This document shows, piece by piece, positions 10,238 through 20,732 of a stretch of 64,000 nt of DNA. The notes beneath the pieces were generated by a model, which made no database searches, was not told where the DNA came from, and worked only from the letters and a program-made list of their open reading frames with translations. This DNA comes from Anaerocolumna sp. MB42-C2. Lineage in GTDB: Bacteria > Bacillota > Clostridia > Lachnospirales > Lachnospiraceae. A program made the position numbers and the translations under genes. The stretch is taken from NCBI RefSeq assembly GCF_030913705.1, contig NZ_CP133190.1, forward strand, positions 1 to 64,000, written 5' to 3'. The first letter of the stretch is position 1, and each line of letters starts with the position of its first letter.

Positions 10238-11581
10238 TTATACTATTACCTTGGTTTCCCTGTTACCGGTAATAAAATGAAGAAGTGATTTTATATATAT
10301 AAATAATTTTGAATCATTTTGAAATTCCTCATTTGTCATTTCAAAGAAAGTAAGTTTATCCATATTATTTTTTTTGAAGAATGGGGTATAGCATAGTTCG
10401 GTTTGCGGCAGAAATATGCTGGTTTTTTTCATATAACAGGTACTCGGTTTTGCTTTTATTTTATATTCACTATCTACATATTGGGCTACGCTTTTATGAA
10501 TTGCAGTATCTTCCTTTGGAAGATAATAATAATCTCGATAATTTTCATAAAAGTACTTTAAATCACCCTCATATAAAGGAAGTTCCATCGTCAGTATATC
10601 ATTTTCTATTTTTATTTTAAGGTAAAAACTGCTATCTTTATCCTCGATTTCTTCAGCACCTCTGAGCTGTAAACCTGGCAGGGGAGAAGAGAGTAATCCA
10701 CTTAACGGTGTGATTAAAGTAATGGATTTGAGTAAAGTGTAGGGGAGTTTAAATTGTAGACTCAATTGATTCCTTCTTGACTTATCTGTCTGAAGAAAGT
10801 CTGATTCTATGGTTTTAGTTATTTCTTTCTCCTGTAAAGTTAAAAGAGATACCGGATCTTTTTCAAAGATATCCGTATAATATAGAATATCTGAAATCTT
10901 ATGGAGACCTTTTACATCTTCAAAATTATGGAGAAGAATAAGCTTAGCTAGTTCATCGGAAGATAGATTTTTAGTATTATCTTTATTTATATGGGTTATA
11001 CTATTATCCACATTGGTTTTTGTATTGGCTGATATAGCAGTGTCGTTTTTTTTCTGCAGTTTTTCAATCTGCAGACGGCCTAAATAATTGGCATAAATTT
11101 GTATCAGATCTTCTCCGGTATAATTATCTAAACGTTTTAAACCTGCATAATTTTCAATTGTTTTTAATTTATAATTTGGTAAGGGCAGAACTTTTTTATA
11201 TGGAATTATTTTTTTATATAAATCATAACTTTCAATTGATTCAATTATATTAGTAATGGAATGTTGTTTACATTTTTGCAGGATAAATGGAATATCAAAA
11301 CCACTGCCATTAAAATGAATCAGCCGCTTGTATGACTGAATCATTTGAAAAAAGGCTTCTATTATCAGAGTTTCGCTAATCATGTCATCAGCAAGCCACT
11401 GTGTCATCTCCCAGGTATTATCTTTGTAATATAAACATCCGATTAAATAAAGGTAGGAATTCTTTGAAGAAAACCCTGTGGTCTCTATATCAAAAAAGAT
11501 AATATCCTCCCAGGTATACGGATTTGCCAGGGGATAGGACGGATTTATATTCAGTTTTGTTTGGTAAGTTTTCATAGACAT
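10238..11581 (-). CDS. YprB-like RNase H-fold 3'-5' exonuclease
   Basis: 447 residues. The N-terminal ~200 residues are a DnaQ/RNase H-like exonuclease fold: motif I is FFDIETTG (residues ~29-36), then HFNGSGFDIPFI and a final NFEDVKGLHKI. YprB-type proteins carry this domain in front of a poorly conserved C-terminal half, as here. The substrate is unknown. A lysine- and asparagine-rich linker sits near residues 175-210. Transcribed opposite to its neighbours. Start ATG at 11579-11581 follows AAGGAA; a second ATG two codons later is possible. Confidence 0.82.
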   Translation of the reverse strand: MSMKTYQTKLNINPSYPLANPYTWEDIIFFDIETTGFSSKNSYLYLIGCLYYKDNTWEMTQWLADDMISETLIIEAFFQMIQSYKRLIHFNGSGFDIPFILQKCKQHSITNIIESIESYDLYKKIIPYKKVLPLPNYKLKTIENYAGLKRLDNYTGEDLIQIYANYLGRLQIEKLQKKNDTAISANTKTNVDNSITHINKDNTKNLSSDELAKLILLHNFEDVKGLHKISDILYYTDIFEKDPVSLLTLQEKEITKTIESDFLQTDKSRRNQLSLQFKLPYTLLKSITLITPLSGLLSSPLPGLQLRGAEEIEDKDSSFYLKIKIENDILTMELPLYEGDLKYFYENYRDYYYLPKEDTAIHKSVAQYVDSEYKIKAKPSTCYMKKTSIFLPQTELCYTPFFKKNNMDKLTFFEMTNEEFQNDSKLFIYIKSLLHFITGNRETKVIV

Positions 11582-11745
11582 TTCCTTATCTTAAAATAAT
11601 TAATCTTTTATTAATTATTTTATCATAAATGGTTAACTTTACAAGTGTCTCTTAAGAATGTAAAATAAATGTGTATTTCGTGTGATAAATATGTTAAAAT
11701 ATGCATAATATCTTTTGACATTCTATTTAAGGATTGAGGACTGCC

Positions 11746-14241
11746 ATGTGGAACGTAAAAATATTTGGATTTGAATTTATCAATGTTTTCTATAATTTTA
11801 TAATATATTCGTTTTTAGGATGGGTATACGAAAGTCTATATGTATCCTTACTTAAAAAATCATGGGTAAACCGAGGGTTTCTAAACGGACCGGTTATTCC
11901 TATCTATGGTGCCGGAGCTACTTTGGTTTATATCGCTTTTTGGCCATATAGAAATCAGTATCTTCTGATATTTCTAGGAGGTATGTTACTTGCTACTTTG
12001 CTGGAATATATAACTTCCCTTTGTATGGAACTTTTGTTTCATGCAAAATGGTGGGACTATAGCGATAAAAAATTTAATATAAACGGTAGAATCTGTTTAT
12101 CGGTTTCATTTTTCTGGGGGTTTTTATCCGTTTTTATGACATTAGTTCTACAGCCTCATATAGTTCGGATCTTAGATGCTATACCAGGATTTTATGGTGA
12201 ATACATCGGTTATTTCATATTAATTATATTCATATCCGATACTACAATTACCGTTATACATACGCTGCAGTTGGATGTAATACTGTCGGATTTACAAAAA
12301 CTGAAACAGGACCTGCAGGATTATATAGAAAACAGCAGAATTTATGAAACAAAGGAAGAATTAAAGCATAAATTATCTTCTTATAAAGCTTCAGAACTAT
12401 TGGATAATATTAAGTTATTTATGGAGGAAAATAAGGAAAAATTAGTTGAAAGAAATATATCAATAGAAGGTTTTGAGTTTAAAAAATTGCGTAACGATAT
12501 GGAACGTTATGTGAAAGATTATATAAGCAGGTTACAAGCCAGGGAGAACAAGACAAGTTATATCCAAAAACGTTTATTAAAAGCCTTTCCTAATCTGCAT
12601 TCCATTCGACATGAAATGGAATTAACTAATTTACGGGAAAGATTTTTTATAGGTATTGGTAAAGAGAGGTGGTTTCGAATGAGCAATATTCTGAATGAAG
12701 ATCTAAAAGGTACCTGCAAAAGTTATTTGAGCGGGTTTTTACGTGTTGCATTGGTTGGAATATTGGTTCTGCTTCAATTTGCTGTTTTATTTTTACTTAC
12801 ATACTGGTTGAGTGGATCTACAATTTATATCTACATGATTATCGAGATTTTCAGTATATTTGTAATAATTGGACTTGTAAATGATAACAGAAGTCCATCT
12901 TATAAAATCAGCTGGATCTGTATCGTATTAGTACTACCTTTAACTGGCCACATAATGTATGCATTATGGGGTAAGGCAGGATCGAAAAAGAAAATCGAAA
13001 AACAGGTTCTGGCCAGGATTCATCATGGAGCGCAATATTTACATTATGACGCTGAGTTAGCGAAAGAGTATGCAGAAAAATATCCTACAAAAAGCCGCAT
13101 CTCCAAATACATGGAAAAGCAACATTTTCCAATATTTAAAAACAACCAGATTCAGTATTATCCTATGGGAGAAGATACCTTTGAGGCTATTTTTGATGAT
13201 ATTAAACAGGCAAACAAGTTTATTCTGATAAATTTCTTTATAGTAGGAGAAGGTGTATTGTGGGATAACATGCATAAACTTCTACTGAACAAAATAAGAC
13301 GGGGAGTTCAGGTTAAGTTCATGTATGATGACTTTGGTGCGACCTTAAGAACTCCAAAGAACTTTCGGAAAAATCTGGAATCAGAAGGCTTTGAAATTGC
13401 AGTTTTTAATCCCATCCATAAATATACGGATAAGCTGTATATGAATTACAGAAGTCACCAGAAGATTATAGTAATTGATGGAAATATAGGATATACCGGT
13501 GGTATGAATCTGGCAGATGAATATGTCAATCTGGTACAAAGATTCGGAACTTGGAAAGACAATGCGGTCAGGGTGGAAGGAGATGCAGTCTGGGGGCTTA
13601 CGGTAACATTCCTTCAGATGTGGGAGATATGCAACAGCGGAACGAGAATAGATTATAATCCATACAGACCTACTAAGGAATTTCCACCCAGTGATGTCTA
13701 CTGCCATGTAATTGCCGATGGACCGGCAAATAATCCTAATAACCCAATAGAGATAATTTATAAGCAGATAATAAATTATGCAAAAAAATATGTGTATATT
13801 ACTACACCTTATCTTATTATTGAAGATGATATGAAAGAAGCATTGATAACGGCTGTGCAAAGCGGCATCGATGTCAGGATCATTACACCATATATTCCGG
13901 ACAAGAAAAATGTTAAGAGATTAACCAATTATAATTATGGTCAATTATTGGAGGCAGGAATAAAAATTTATGAGTATAAGCCTGGATTTATTCATGCTAA
14001 AACGATTATAAATGAAGATTGTGGTATTGTCGGTACTATCAATATGGATTATCGCAGCTTTTATCTTCATTATGAGTGTGGTCTTTGGATGTGTAACAAA
14101 GAGGTCATTGATGTAATCAAAGATGATCTGTTAAACACAATGGATATCAGTTTAGAAATTACTTATCAGGAATGGAAGAACAGACCATGGTATCTAAAGA
14201 CCTATCAGCGGATATTGAATTTATTCTCCACACTGATGTAA
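11746..14241 (+). CDS. CmpB-like membrane domain fused to cardiolipin synthase
   Basis: 831 residues. Residues ~1-200 hold several membrane helices of the putative ABC-transporter type IV (CmpB) family, then a charged, probably coiled stretch to ~310. From ~318 comes a complete cardiolipin synthase: two N-terminal helices followed by two phospholipase D motifs. The first, SHQKIIVIDGN, is a normal HxKxxxxD. The second, IHAKTIINEDCG, has Glu at the Asp position, with Asp one later. Cardiolipin synthase joins two phosphatidylglycerols. The ATG at 11746 follows TGAGGA. An internal ATG at 12679, behind GAGAGGTGG, could give the synthase alone. Confidence 0.85.
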   Translation: MWNVKIFGFEFINVFYNFIIYSFLGWVYESLYVSLLKKSWVNRGFLNGPVIPIYGAGATLVYIAFWPYRNQYLLIFLGGMLLATLLEYITSLCMELLFHAKWWDYSDKKFNINGRICLSVSFFWGFLSVFMTLVLQPHIVRILDAIPGFYGEYIGYFILIIFISDTTITVIHTLQLDVILSDLQKLKQDLQDYIENSRIYETKEELKHKLSSYKASELLDNIKLFMEENKEKLVERNISIEGFEFKKLRNDMERYVKDYISRLQARENKTSYIQKRLLKAFPNLHSIRHEMELTNLRERFFIGIGKERWFRMSNILNEDLKGTCKSYLSGFLRVALVGILVLLQFAVLFLLTYWLSGSTIYIYMIIEIFSIFVIIGLVNDNRSPSYKISWICIVLVLPLTGHIMYALWGKAGSKKKIEKQVLARIHHGAQYLHYDAELAKEYAEKYPTKSRISKYMEKQHFPIFKNNQIQYYPMGEDTFEAIFDDIKQANKFILINFFIVGEGVLWDNMHKLLLNKIRRGVQVKFMYDDFGATLRTPKNFRKNLESEGFEIAVFNPIHKYTDKLYMNYRSHQKIIVIDGNIGYTGGMNLADEYVNLVQRFGTWKDNAVRVEGDAVWGLTVTFLQMWEICNSGTRIDYNPYRPTKEFPPSDVYCHVIADGPANNPNNPIEIIYKQIINYAKKYVYITTPYLIIEDDMKEALITAVQSGIDVRIITPYIPDKKNVKRLTNYNYGQLLEAGIKIYEYKPGFIHAKTIINEDCGIVGTINMDYRSFYLHYECGLWMCNKEVIDVIKDDLLNTMDISLEITYQEWKNRPWYLKTYQRILNLFSTLM

Positions 14242-14268
14242 GCCACGTTTAGGTCAGATGAAGCTATT

Positions 14269-14308
14269 ATTCACGGAATTGCTGCTTTTGCAGAGTGTGA
14301 ACAGTAAT
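14269..14308 (-). repeat. Second copy of the GTGAACAGTAA hairpin repeat
   Basis: Starts ATTCACGGAATTGCTG and ends GTGAACAGTAAT. The reverse complement of 8830-8870 has the same order of blocks (TTCACGGAA, TGCTG, TTTTTGCAG, GTGAACAGTAA) with a few changes. It lies just downstream of the synthase gene. Confidence 0.6.
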
Positions 14309-14446
14309 TAATGAATGGTATGATACGAACGTTTGTTTTTAAAGTTCTTGCTTAATTCCTTTGCAGAGGTTATAATGGAAGGTAAATTAAGCAGGAACTT
14401 GAATCTAATAAATAGTTTCCTTGCTTTGAAAGGTATTGGTGTACAT

Positions 14447-15070
14447 ATGATATCATACATAAAAGGTGAATTAACGGAAATTAGTGAAGAGGGAATCATA
14501 GTAGAGGCAAACGGCTTGGGATATGAAGTACGTATGCCCCTTTCTTCTTTAGATGATCTGCCGAAGAAAGGCAGTTTTATTAAGATATATACCTACCTGC
14601 ATGTTCGTGAAGATGCAGTTGGATTATTCGGATTTTTAACTCGGGATGATTTAATGGTATTTAAGTTATTAATTACTGTTAACGGAATTGGACCGAAAGG
14701 TGCTTTAGGTATTTTATCCGCGATTACCCCGGACGATTTAAGATTTGCGGTATTATCCGATGATGTAAAAACTATTGCGAAAGCACCTGGAATCGGCAAT
14801 AAAACTGCAAGCAAACTGATTATAGAATTAAAAGATAAATTAAAGTTAGAAGAAACCTTTGAACAGAAATTAATGAATCAGATGGATGGACAGCTGAAAC
14901 TAACGGGTACAGAAGTAAATACGGGAGATATAAGGAAAGAAACAATTGAAGCACTTACCGTATTGGGCTATTCTGCTACCGATGCGGCAAAAGTAGTCAG
15001 GAATATTGAGATAAAAGAGGGTATGAATGCGGAAGATGTCTTAAAGCAAAGTTTAAAAAGGTTAATTTGA
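14447..15070 (+). CDS. ruvA: Holliday junction helicase subunit RuvA
   Basis: Binds four-way DNA junctions and loads RuvB for branch migration. Starting at ATG 14447 gives 207 residues beginning [12 protein letters not shown], the normal RuvA start; an open frame 38 codons longer is not expected. Helix-hairpin-helix segments are seen ([14 protein letters not shown] and [19 protein letters not shown]), then the flexible linker and the C-terminal RuvB-binding helices. ruvC is absent here. The stop overlaps the ruvB start. Confidence 0.95.
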   Translation: MISYIKGELTEISEEGIIVEANGLGYEVRMPLSSLDDLPKKGSFIKIYTYLHVREDAVGLFGFLTRDDLMVFKLLITVNGIGPKGALGILSAITPDDLRFAVLSDDVKTIAKAPGIGNKTASKLIIELKDKLKLEETFEQKLMNQMDGQLKLTGTEVNTGDIRKETIEALTVLGYSATDAAKVVRNIEIKEGMNAEDVLKQSLKRLI

Positions 15071-16092
15071 AAGATATGGGTATTAATATGGGAAAACGTA
15101 TCATTACAACAGAATTAATGGATGAAGACAAAAAAATAGAAAGTACTTTAAGGCCGCAGTTACTGGATGATTATATCGGACAATCCAAAGCGAAAGAAAA
15201 TCTTAAAGTATACATTGAAGCAGCAAAACAAAGAAACGAATCCTTAGATCACGTTCTTTTTTACGGACCGCCGGGACTTGGTAAAACTACGCTAGCCGGA
15301 ATTATTGCGAATGAAATGTCTGTTAATATGAAAGTTACATCAGGGCCGGCTATAGAGAAACCGGGTGAGATGGCAGCAATACTTAATAATCTCCAGGAGG
15401 GAGATGTTTTATTTGTTGATGAAATCCATCGTCTTAACAGACAAGTGGAAGAACTGTTGTATCCGGCTATGGAAGATTATGCAATTGATATTGTAATCGG
15501 TAAAGGAGCAACTGCTAAGTCCATACGTCTGGATCTGCCTAAATTTACTTTAGTGGGAGCTACTACCAGGGCGGGAATGCTGACCCCTCCGTTAAGAGAT
15601 CGATTTGGTGTAGTGAACCGGTTGGAATTTTATACGGTAGAAGAGCTTAAAGTAATTATCTGCCGGTCAGCCAATGTCTTTCAGGTGAAGATAGATGAAG
15701 AGGGAGCACTGGAACTTGCCAGACGTTCCAGAGGAACACCTCGTCTTGCTAACCGCTTATTAAAGAGAGTACGTGATTTTGCACAGGTAAAATATGATGG
15801 AAATATAACGAAAGAGGTTGCTGATTTTGCTTTGGATTTGCTGGAAGTGGACAAGCTTGGACTGGATAATACCGACAGGGAAATCTTATTTACCATGATA
15901 GAGAAGTTTAACGGTGGTCCCGTTGGAATAGAAACCGTAGCAACCACAATTGGAGAGGATACCGGAACTATAGAAGAAGTATATGAGCCTTATTTAGTTC
16001 AAAACGGCTTGATATTAAGAACACCCAGAGGGAGGGTTGTTTCAGAGCTGGCTTATAAGCATTTTGGACTGTGTCAAGAAAAGCTTGTGTAA
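15067..16092 (+). CDS. ruvB: Holliday junction helicase subunit RuvB
   Basis: AAA+ motor for branch migration. Walker A is GPPGLGKTT, Walker B is LFVDEIHR, sensor 1 lies in GATTRAG, and the arginine finger region is LRDRFG; the winged helix ends the protein. The TTG at 15067 is preferred because AAAAAGG lies five bases before it and it overlaps the ruvA stop, but ATG at 15076 or 15088 would also fit. 341 residues, close to the usual length. Confidence 0.96.
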   Translation: MKDMGINMGKRIITTELMDEDKKIESTLRPQLLDDYIGQSKAKENLKVYIEAAKQRNESLDHVLFYGPPGLGKTTLAGIIANEMSVNMKVTSGPAIEKPGEMAAILNNLQEGDVLFVDEIHRLNRQVEELLYPAMEDYAIDIVIGKGATAKSIRLDLPKFTLVGATTRAGMLTPPLRDRFGVVNRLEFYTVEELKVIICRSANVFQVKIDEEGALELARRSRGTPRLANRLLKRVRDFAQVKYDGNITKEVADFALDLLEVDKLGLDNTDREILFTMIEKFNGGPVGIETVATTIGEDTGTIEEVYEPYLVQNGLILRTPRGRVVSELAYKHFGLCQEKLV

Positions 16093-16118
16093 CCGTAATG
16101 GATAGTTTATAATGTTAT

Positions 16119-16146
16119 TTATCAGAAATTGTTTTGCTTCTGATAA
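16119..16146 (+). terminator. Hairpin after ruvB
   Basis: A 9-bp stem TTATCAGAA / TTCTGATAA with a 10-base loop. There is no T-run after it, so it may be an mRNA-end structure rather than a true intrinsic terminator. Confidence 0.35.
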
Positions 16147-16285
16147 AGATATGTTAACGCTGTGTATCAGCAGAATGAGATTTTAAGTTACTAAAAATAC
16201 ATGGCAGTAAAAGTATGGACAAGTATTTAAATATTTAAGCAGCCTTAATTGATGGCTGGAACAATAAACTCTGAGAGGCGATTAC

Positions 16286-16693
16286 ATGAATAAGATGAAC
16301 AATATCGAAGTAATCATTAATAACAAAAGATATACTTTACGTGGGTATGAAAGCGAAGAATACTTACAAAAGGTTGCATCTTATATAAATAATAAACATG
16401 CTGAATTTAAAAAACAGGATTTTTACAGATCTCTGGATACGGAGATGAAAAGCGTCCTTATGGAAATAAACATTGCGGATGATTATTTTAAAACCCGTAA
16501 CCAGATAAAAGAAATAGAAAATGATAATGAGAGCAAAAGCAGTGAAATTTTTGAATTAAAACATGAATTAATATCCGCTCAGACCAAGTTAGATGTTGCA
16601 ATGAAAGAGATCGCAGCGTTAAAACAGGAATTAAATGAAGCACAAAAAAATATCATTCGGTTAGAAACCGAATTAATGGATAAAAATAAATAA
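16286..16693 (+). CDS. zapA: Cell division protein ZapA
   Basis: 135 residues. ZapA binds FtsZ and bundles protofilaments at the division ring. The N-terminal half has the ZapA fold (NIEVIINNKRYTLRGYES, then EEYLQKVASYINNK) and an ALMEINIADDYFK-like helix. From ~residue 75 the protein is a long coiled coil of Glu/Lys/Leu heptads, longer than the minimal ZapA. It precedes the U32 peptidase gene, a common clostridial order. Confidence 0.88.
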   Translation: MNKMNNIEVIINNKRYTLRGYESEEYLQKVASYINNKHAEFKKQDFYRSLDTEMKSVLMEINIADDYFKTRNQIKEIENDNESKSSEIFELKHELISAQTKLDVAMKEIAALKQELNEAQKNIIRLETELMDKNK

Positions 16694-16844
16694 AAATATA
16701 AGAATGAAGAAGCTGTTGCAAAACTCATAGTTTATTCTATCCGCGTAAGATTAGTTCATTACGTAAGGAATTAACTTATCTTTGCTACAGCTCATTTTTT
16801 AAACTTACACTCCAACGAACAGTGAGTGGGGAAATGGAGATACA

Positions 16845-19313
16845 ATGAGAAATATCGAGATTTTAGCTCCGGCAGGTTCTTATGAAAGCCTGGTAGCGGC
16901 AATTAATGCTTCCTGCGATGCCGTTTATATCGGTGGAACCCAATTCGGAGCAAGGGCTTATGCTGATAATTTAGAAGCAGAGAATATGTTACAGGCGATT
17001 GATTACGTTCATATACATGATAAAAAAATCTATCTGACGGTTAATACTTTATTAAAAAACAGTGAGTTGGAGAATAAACTGTATGAATATATTTATCCAT
17101 ATTATAAGCAAGGTTTGGATGCAGTTATAGTACAGGATGTGGGTGTGATGCGGTTTTTACATGAATATTTTCCGGATTTACCGATACATGCCAGCACACA
17201 GATGACATTAACCATGGCGGAAGGTGCAGAAGTTTTAAAAAAGATGGGCATAACCAGAATGGTTACTTCCAGGGAATTAGGTCTTAAGGAGATACAAAAT
17301 ATCAGGGAGCATACGGATTTAGAAATTGAATCTTTTGTTCACGGAGCTCTGTGTTATTGTTATTCCGGTCAATGTCTTATGAGCAGTATGATTGGCGGGA
17401 GAAGCGGAAACAGAGGCAAATGTGCTCAACCATGCAGAATGCCGTATCAGTTTACAGAGAATGGCAAGAATCTATCCGGTGCAGATGAAAAATATTTATT
17501 AAGTCCCAAAGATATCTGTACCATAGATATGATACCTGAACTGATTGAAGCCGGAATTGATTCCTTTAAGATCGAGGGCAGAATGAAACGTCCGGAATAT
17601 ACTGCAGGTGTTACGGCAGCTTATCGAAAATATACGGATAAATACTTGGAACTGGGCAAAGAAAAGTATAAATCTTATCTGACAAATCACAAAAGTGAAA
17701 TTGAAAAAGATATGATAGATTTACAGGATTTATATAACCGTGGAGGATTTACCGGGGGTTATTATGCAAAGAGGAACGGCAGATCCATGATTTCACTTAA
17801 GAGACCTAACCATAGCGGTGTATTTATCGGTAAAATTGCTGATTTGAAAGGAAATAAAGCCACCATTCTGTTATCCGAAGATGTAAATGCACAGGATGTA
17901 GTGGAAATCAGGAATTCTTCAGAGAATCTTTATGAATTTACCGTTAAAACAGATTACAAAAAGGGAAGCAGACTAGAGACAAATTTTAATAAAGCTTCTA
18001 ATATTAAACCAGGTAATGTTGTTTATAGAACTAAAAATAACAAGTTATTAACCGAGTTTGCCAAAGAGTATTTAAGCGATGAAAAAAAGATACCTATTTT
18101 CGGAGAATTAATCGTTTTTGCAGGCAAAACACTAATATTAAAACTGCAATGCAGGGATACGTCCGTACAGGTAGAGGGAGAATTAGTAGAAGAGGCAAAT
18201 AACCAGCCAATGACAGAGGAAAAACTTAGAAAGCAAATTCAAAAAACCAATGATACACTGTTTTTGTTTCAGAATTTATCAGTTACTCAGAGTGGCAATG
18301 CATTTGTTCCGGTACAAAAACTAAACGAATTAAGGCGTACCGGACTGGCTGAATTATCATTTGCTCTTGCTGCTAAATATCAGAGAAATGATTTCTATAA
18401 ACAAAAACCGGTTCAGTTACGCAATGAAACGAATCAGTTTAATGGTCAATTGGGTATCAGTGTAGCAGTAAGTAATAGGGAACAGCTTATGGCAGCTTGT
18501 GAAAGAAAAGAAGTCACAAGTGTTTACCTGGAAAGTGATGCCGTTCCAATACAGAATTTATTGGAATTGACAGAAATTATTTGTGAAAATGGGAAAAAAT
18601 GTTATGTGATTTTACCCCATATATTCCGAGCAGCTACTTATGAATATTTTTTACAGAATAAAACTATATTGACAGACAATACTATAAATGGATATATTTT
18701 ACGTAATTTTGAAGAATATTATTATATTACCAAGGAACTTAAGGACCTTAATAAATACAAAGAACTGATAATGGATTATACCCTGTATGTAATGAATCTA
18801 CAAGCAGCACAGTTCTGGAAAGAAATGGGTATTAATAAGTTAACAGCACCCTTGGAATTAAATTATAATGAACTTAAGGAAATGTCAGGAACCTATTACG
18901 ATATTATAGTTTATGGCAGTATCCCTCTGATGGTATCTGCTCAGTGTTTAGCCAAAACAATATCTGGAGGTTCTGACAATAATTATGTGAAAACCAGTGA
19001 GGTTCCATGCTGCAAAAAGGAATTTAGCAGTATGGAGCTGGTCGACCGTTACAAAGAAAAACTTCCTGTAAAACGTCATTGCAGGGAGTGTTATAATACA
19101 ATTTATAACAGTAAACGATTATCCTTACTCTCCAATGAAGATGAAGTAAAGGAATTAAAGACAAGAAATATACGTTTGAACTTTACTTTTGAATCCTATG
19201 AGGAGACGAAAAAGATTCTGAGGGCATTTATTGATGTATATCAATATAGCAGCAGGGATTTTGGTGAAATAAAAGAATTCACACGAGGTCATTTTAAGCG
19301 CGGAGTAGAATAA
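16845..19313 (+). CDS. Peptidase U32 family protein with C-terminal DUF3656
   Basis: 822 residues. The N-terminal ~400 form the U32 domain (ILAPAGSYESLVAAINA, then FVHGALCYCYSGQCLMSS and GNRGKCAQPCR, whose cysteines are thought to hold an Fe-S cluster). The C-terminal half is the DUF3656 type, with late cysteines (CCKKEF and HCRECYN). Relatives such as RlhA and TrhP act in 5-hydroxycytidine or 5-hydroxyuridine formation in rRNA or tRNA, so a role in RNA hydroxylation is more likely than proteolysis. The target here is unknown. Confidence 0.9.
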   Translation: MRNIEILAPAGSYESLVAAINASCDAVYIGGTQFGARAYADNLEAENMLQAIDYVHIHDKKIYLTVNTLLKNSELENKLYEYIYPYYKQGLDAVIVQDVGVMRFLHEYFPDLPIHASTQMTLTMAEGAEVLKKMGITRMVTSRELGLKEIQNIREHTDLEIESFVHGALCYCYSGQCLMSSMIGGRSGNRGKCAQPCRMPYQFTENGKNLSGADEKYLLSPKDICTIDMIPELIEAGIDSFKIEGRMKRPEYTAGVTAAYRKYTDKYLELGKEKYKSYLTNHKSEIEKDMIDLQDLYNRGGFTGGYYAKRNGRSMISLKRPNHSGVFIGKIADLKGNKATILLSEDVNAQDVVEIRNSSENLYEFTVKTDYKKGSRLETNFNKASNIKPGNVVYRTKNNKLLTEFAKEYLSDEKKIPIFGELIVFAGKTLILKLQCRDTSVQVEGELVEEANNQPMTEEKLRKQIQKTNDTLFLFQNLSVTQSGNAFVPVQKLNELRRTGLAELSFALAAKYQRNDFYKQKPVQLRNETNQFNGQLGISVAVSNREQLMAACERKEVTSVYLESDAVPIQNLLELTEIICENGKKCYVILPHIFRAATYEYFLQNKTILTDNTINGYILRNFEEYYYITKELKDLNKYKELIMDYTLYVMNLQAAQFWKEMGINKLTAPLELNYNELKEMSGTYYDIIVYGSIPLMVSAQCLAKTISGGSDNNYVKTSEVPCCKKEFSSMELVDRYKEKLPVKRHCRECYNTIYNSKRLSLLSNEDEVKELKTRNIRLNFTFESYEETKKILRAFIDVYQYSSRDFGEIKEFTRGHFKRGVE

Positions 19314-19382
19314 ACGATTCGCATAAATCACAAGAAGCCATTTGACCGGATTCAGCTAATTACATTAAAGGGGGTGAGTACT

Positions 19383-20732
19383 TTGGTAAATATAATTATA
19401 GAATTTTCAAAATACCTTAATATTATATTAATTGCCATATATACTTACTATGCTTTTCGTGTATTCGGTTTCAGCGATAAAAAGAAGCAAAATAAAACTT
19501 ACCGGAAAATGAGTTATATTATATTTAGTTTTCATTTTATATGTTATCTGATACTTTATCTTACAACTAAAAATGTAAAAGTAGTTTTTTTATATGGTCT
19601 GGAATTAATAGCACTGATATTGGTTCTGACGTTATACCAATGGATTTATGTGAATCTGTCAAAGCAGATACTTCATAACATGCTGTTTTTATTAACCATT
19701 GGTTTTGTGATGCTGACCAGATTGTCCTATGACAAAGCTATAAAACAATTTATGATTGCTTCTGCAACCTTAGTGATATGCCTGATAATCCCCTTGTTAA
19801 TAGACAAAATGAAATATTTATCCAGATTGGGTTGGGTTTACGGTATTGTCGGCATCGTAATGCTTTTATCCGTACTCCTTTGGGGTGTGGAGAATTACGG
19901 TGCCACAAACTGGATTCGTATTGCCGGTTTTACCTTTCAGCCTTCTGAATTTGTGAAAATATTATTTGTATTCGGTATCGCGTCCTTATTATCCAAAAGA
20001 ACCGACTTTCGTTATATCGTATGTGTAACAGCCCTAGCAGCATGTCATGTATTGATTTTAGTTTTAGAGAAAGACTTAGGCGGGGCATTGATTTTTTTCA
20101 TAACTTATCTGGTTATGTTATTTGTAGCAACATCGGAACCTTTGTATTTCTTTTCCGGATTATTGGCAGGCTGTGCAGCTTCCTATTTGGCATATCACCA
20201 ATTTTACCATGTAAGAGTAAGGGTTATGGTTTGGCGTGATCCCTGGTCTTTGATTGATAACGAAGGATATCAGGTATCACAATCCCTTTTTGCCATCGGA
20301 ACCGGCGGATGGTTTGGAATGGGGTTATTTAAGGGATTGCCGACCAGCATTCCGGTTGTAGACAGTGATTTTATATTTTCTGCCATATCGGAAGAAATGG
20401 GTGGGCTATTTGCAGTCTGTCTTATTTTAATCTGTATCAGCAGTTTTATTATGTTTATTAATATTGCCATGAAACTAAATAATACCTTTTATAAACTGAT
20501 AGCATTAGGATTAAGTATTATCTATATTTTTCAGGTGTTTTTATCTGTAGGAGGAGTAACAAAATTTATCCCTTCAACGGGTGTTACCTTTCCGTTAATT
20601 AGCTACGGAGGTAGTTCCATATTGAGCAGTATTATAATGTTTAGTGTGATTCAGGGACTTTATGTTTTGGGTCAGGATAGGAATGATAATATTGAAAAAA
20701 GAAAAAGTAAAAAGAAAAACACAACTGAATAA
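19383..20732 (+). CDS. FtsW/RodA/SpoVE family glycosyltransferase
   Basis: About ten membrane helices, ~449 residues. SEDS proteins polymerise lipid II with a partner class B PBP, which is the next gene. Conserved segments are GATNWIRIAGFTFQPSEF, LEKDLGGALIFF and the end GVTFPLISYGGSS. The TTG at 19383 is chosen because AAAGGGGGTGA lies seven bases before it; the GTG at 19374 falls inside that binding site. Whether it serves division, elongation or sporulation cannot be told. Confidence 0.9.
   Translation: MVNIIIEFSKYLNIILIAIYTYYAFRVFGFSDKKKQNKTYRKMSYIIFSFHFICYLILYLTTKNVKVVFLYGLELIALILVLTLYQWIYVNLSKQILHNMLFLLTIGFVMLTRLSYDKAIKQFMIASATLVICLIIPLLIDKMKYLSRLGWVYGIVGIVMLLSVLLWGVENYGATNWIRIAGFTFQPSEFVKILFVFGIASLLSKRTDFRYIVCVTALAACHVLILVLEKDLGGALIFFITYLVMLFVATSEPLYFFSGLLAGCAASYLAYHQFYHVRVRVMVWRDPWSLIDNEGYQVSQSLFAIGTGGWFGMGLFKGLPTSIPVVDSDFIFSAISEEMGGLFAVCLILICISSFIMFINIAMKLNNTFYKLIALGLSIIYIFQVFLSVGGVTKFIPSTGVTFPLISYGGSSILSSIIMFSVIQGLYVLGQDRNDNIEKRKSKKKNTTE

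Noticed and set aside
10381-10620. Plus-strand ORFs inside the YprB-like gene
   Set aside because: Antisense shadow of a clear coding frame, without a binding site.
14445-14451. CATATG at the ruvA start
   Set aside because: It overlaps the start codon, with no promoter at the required spacing.
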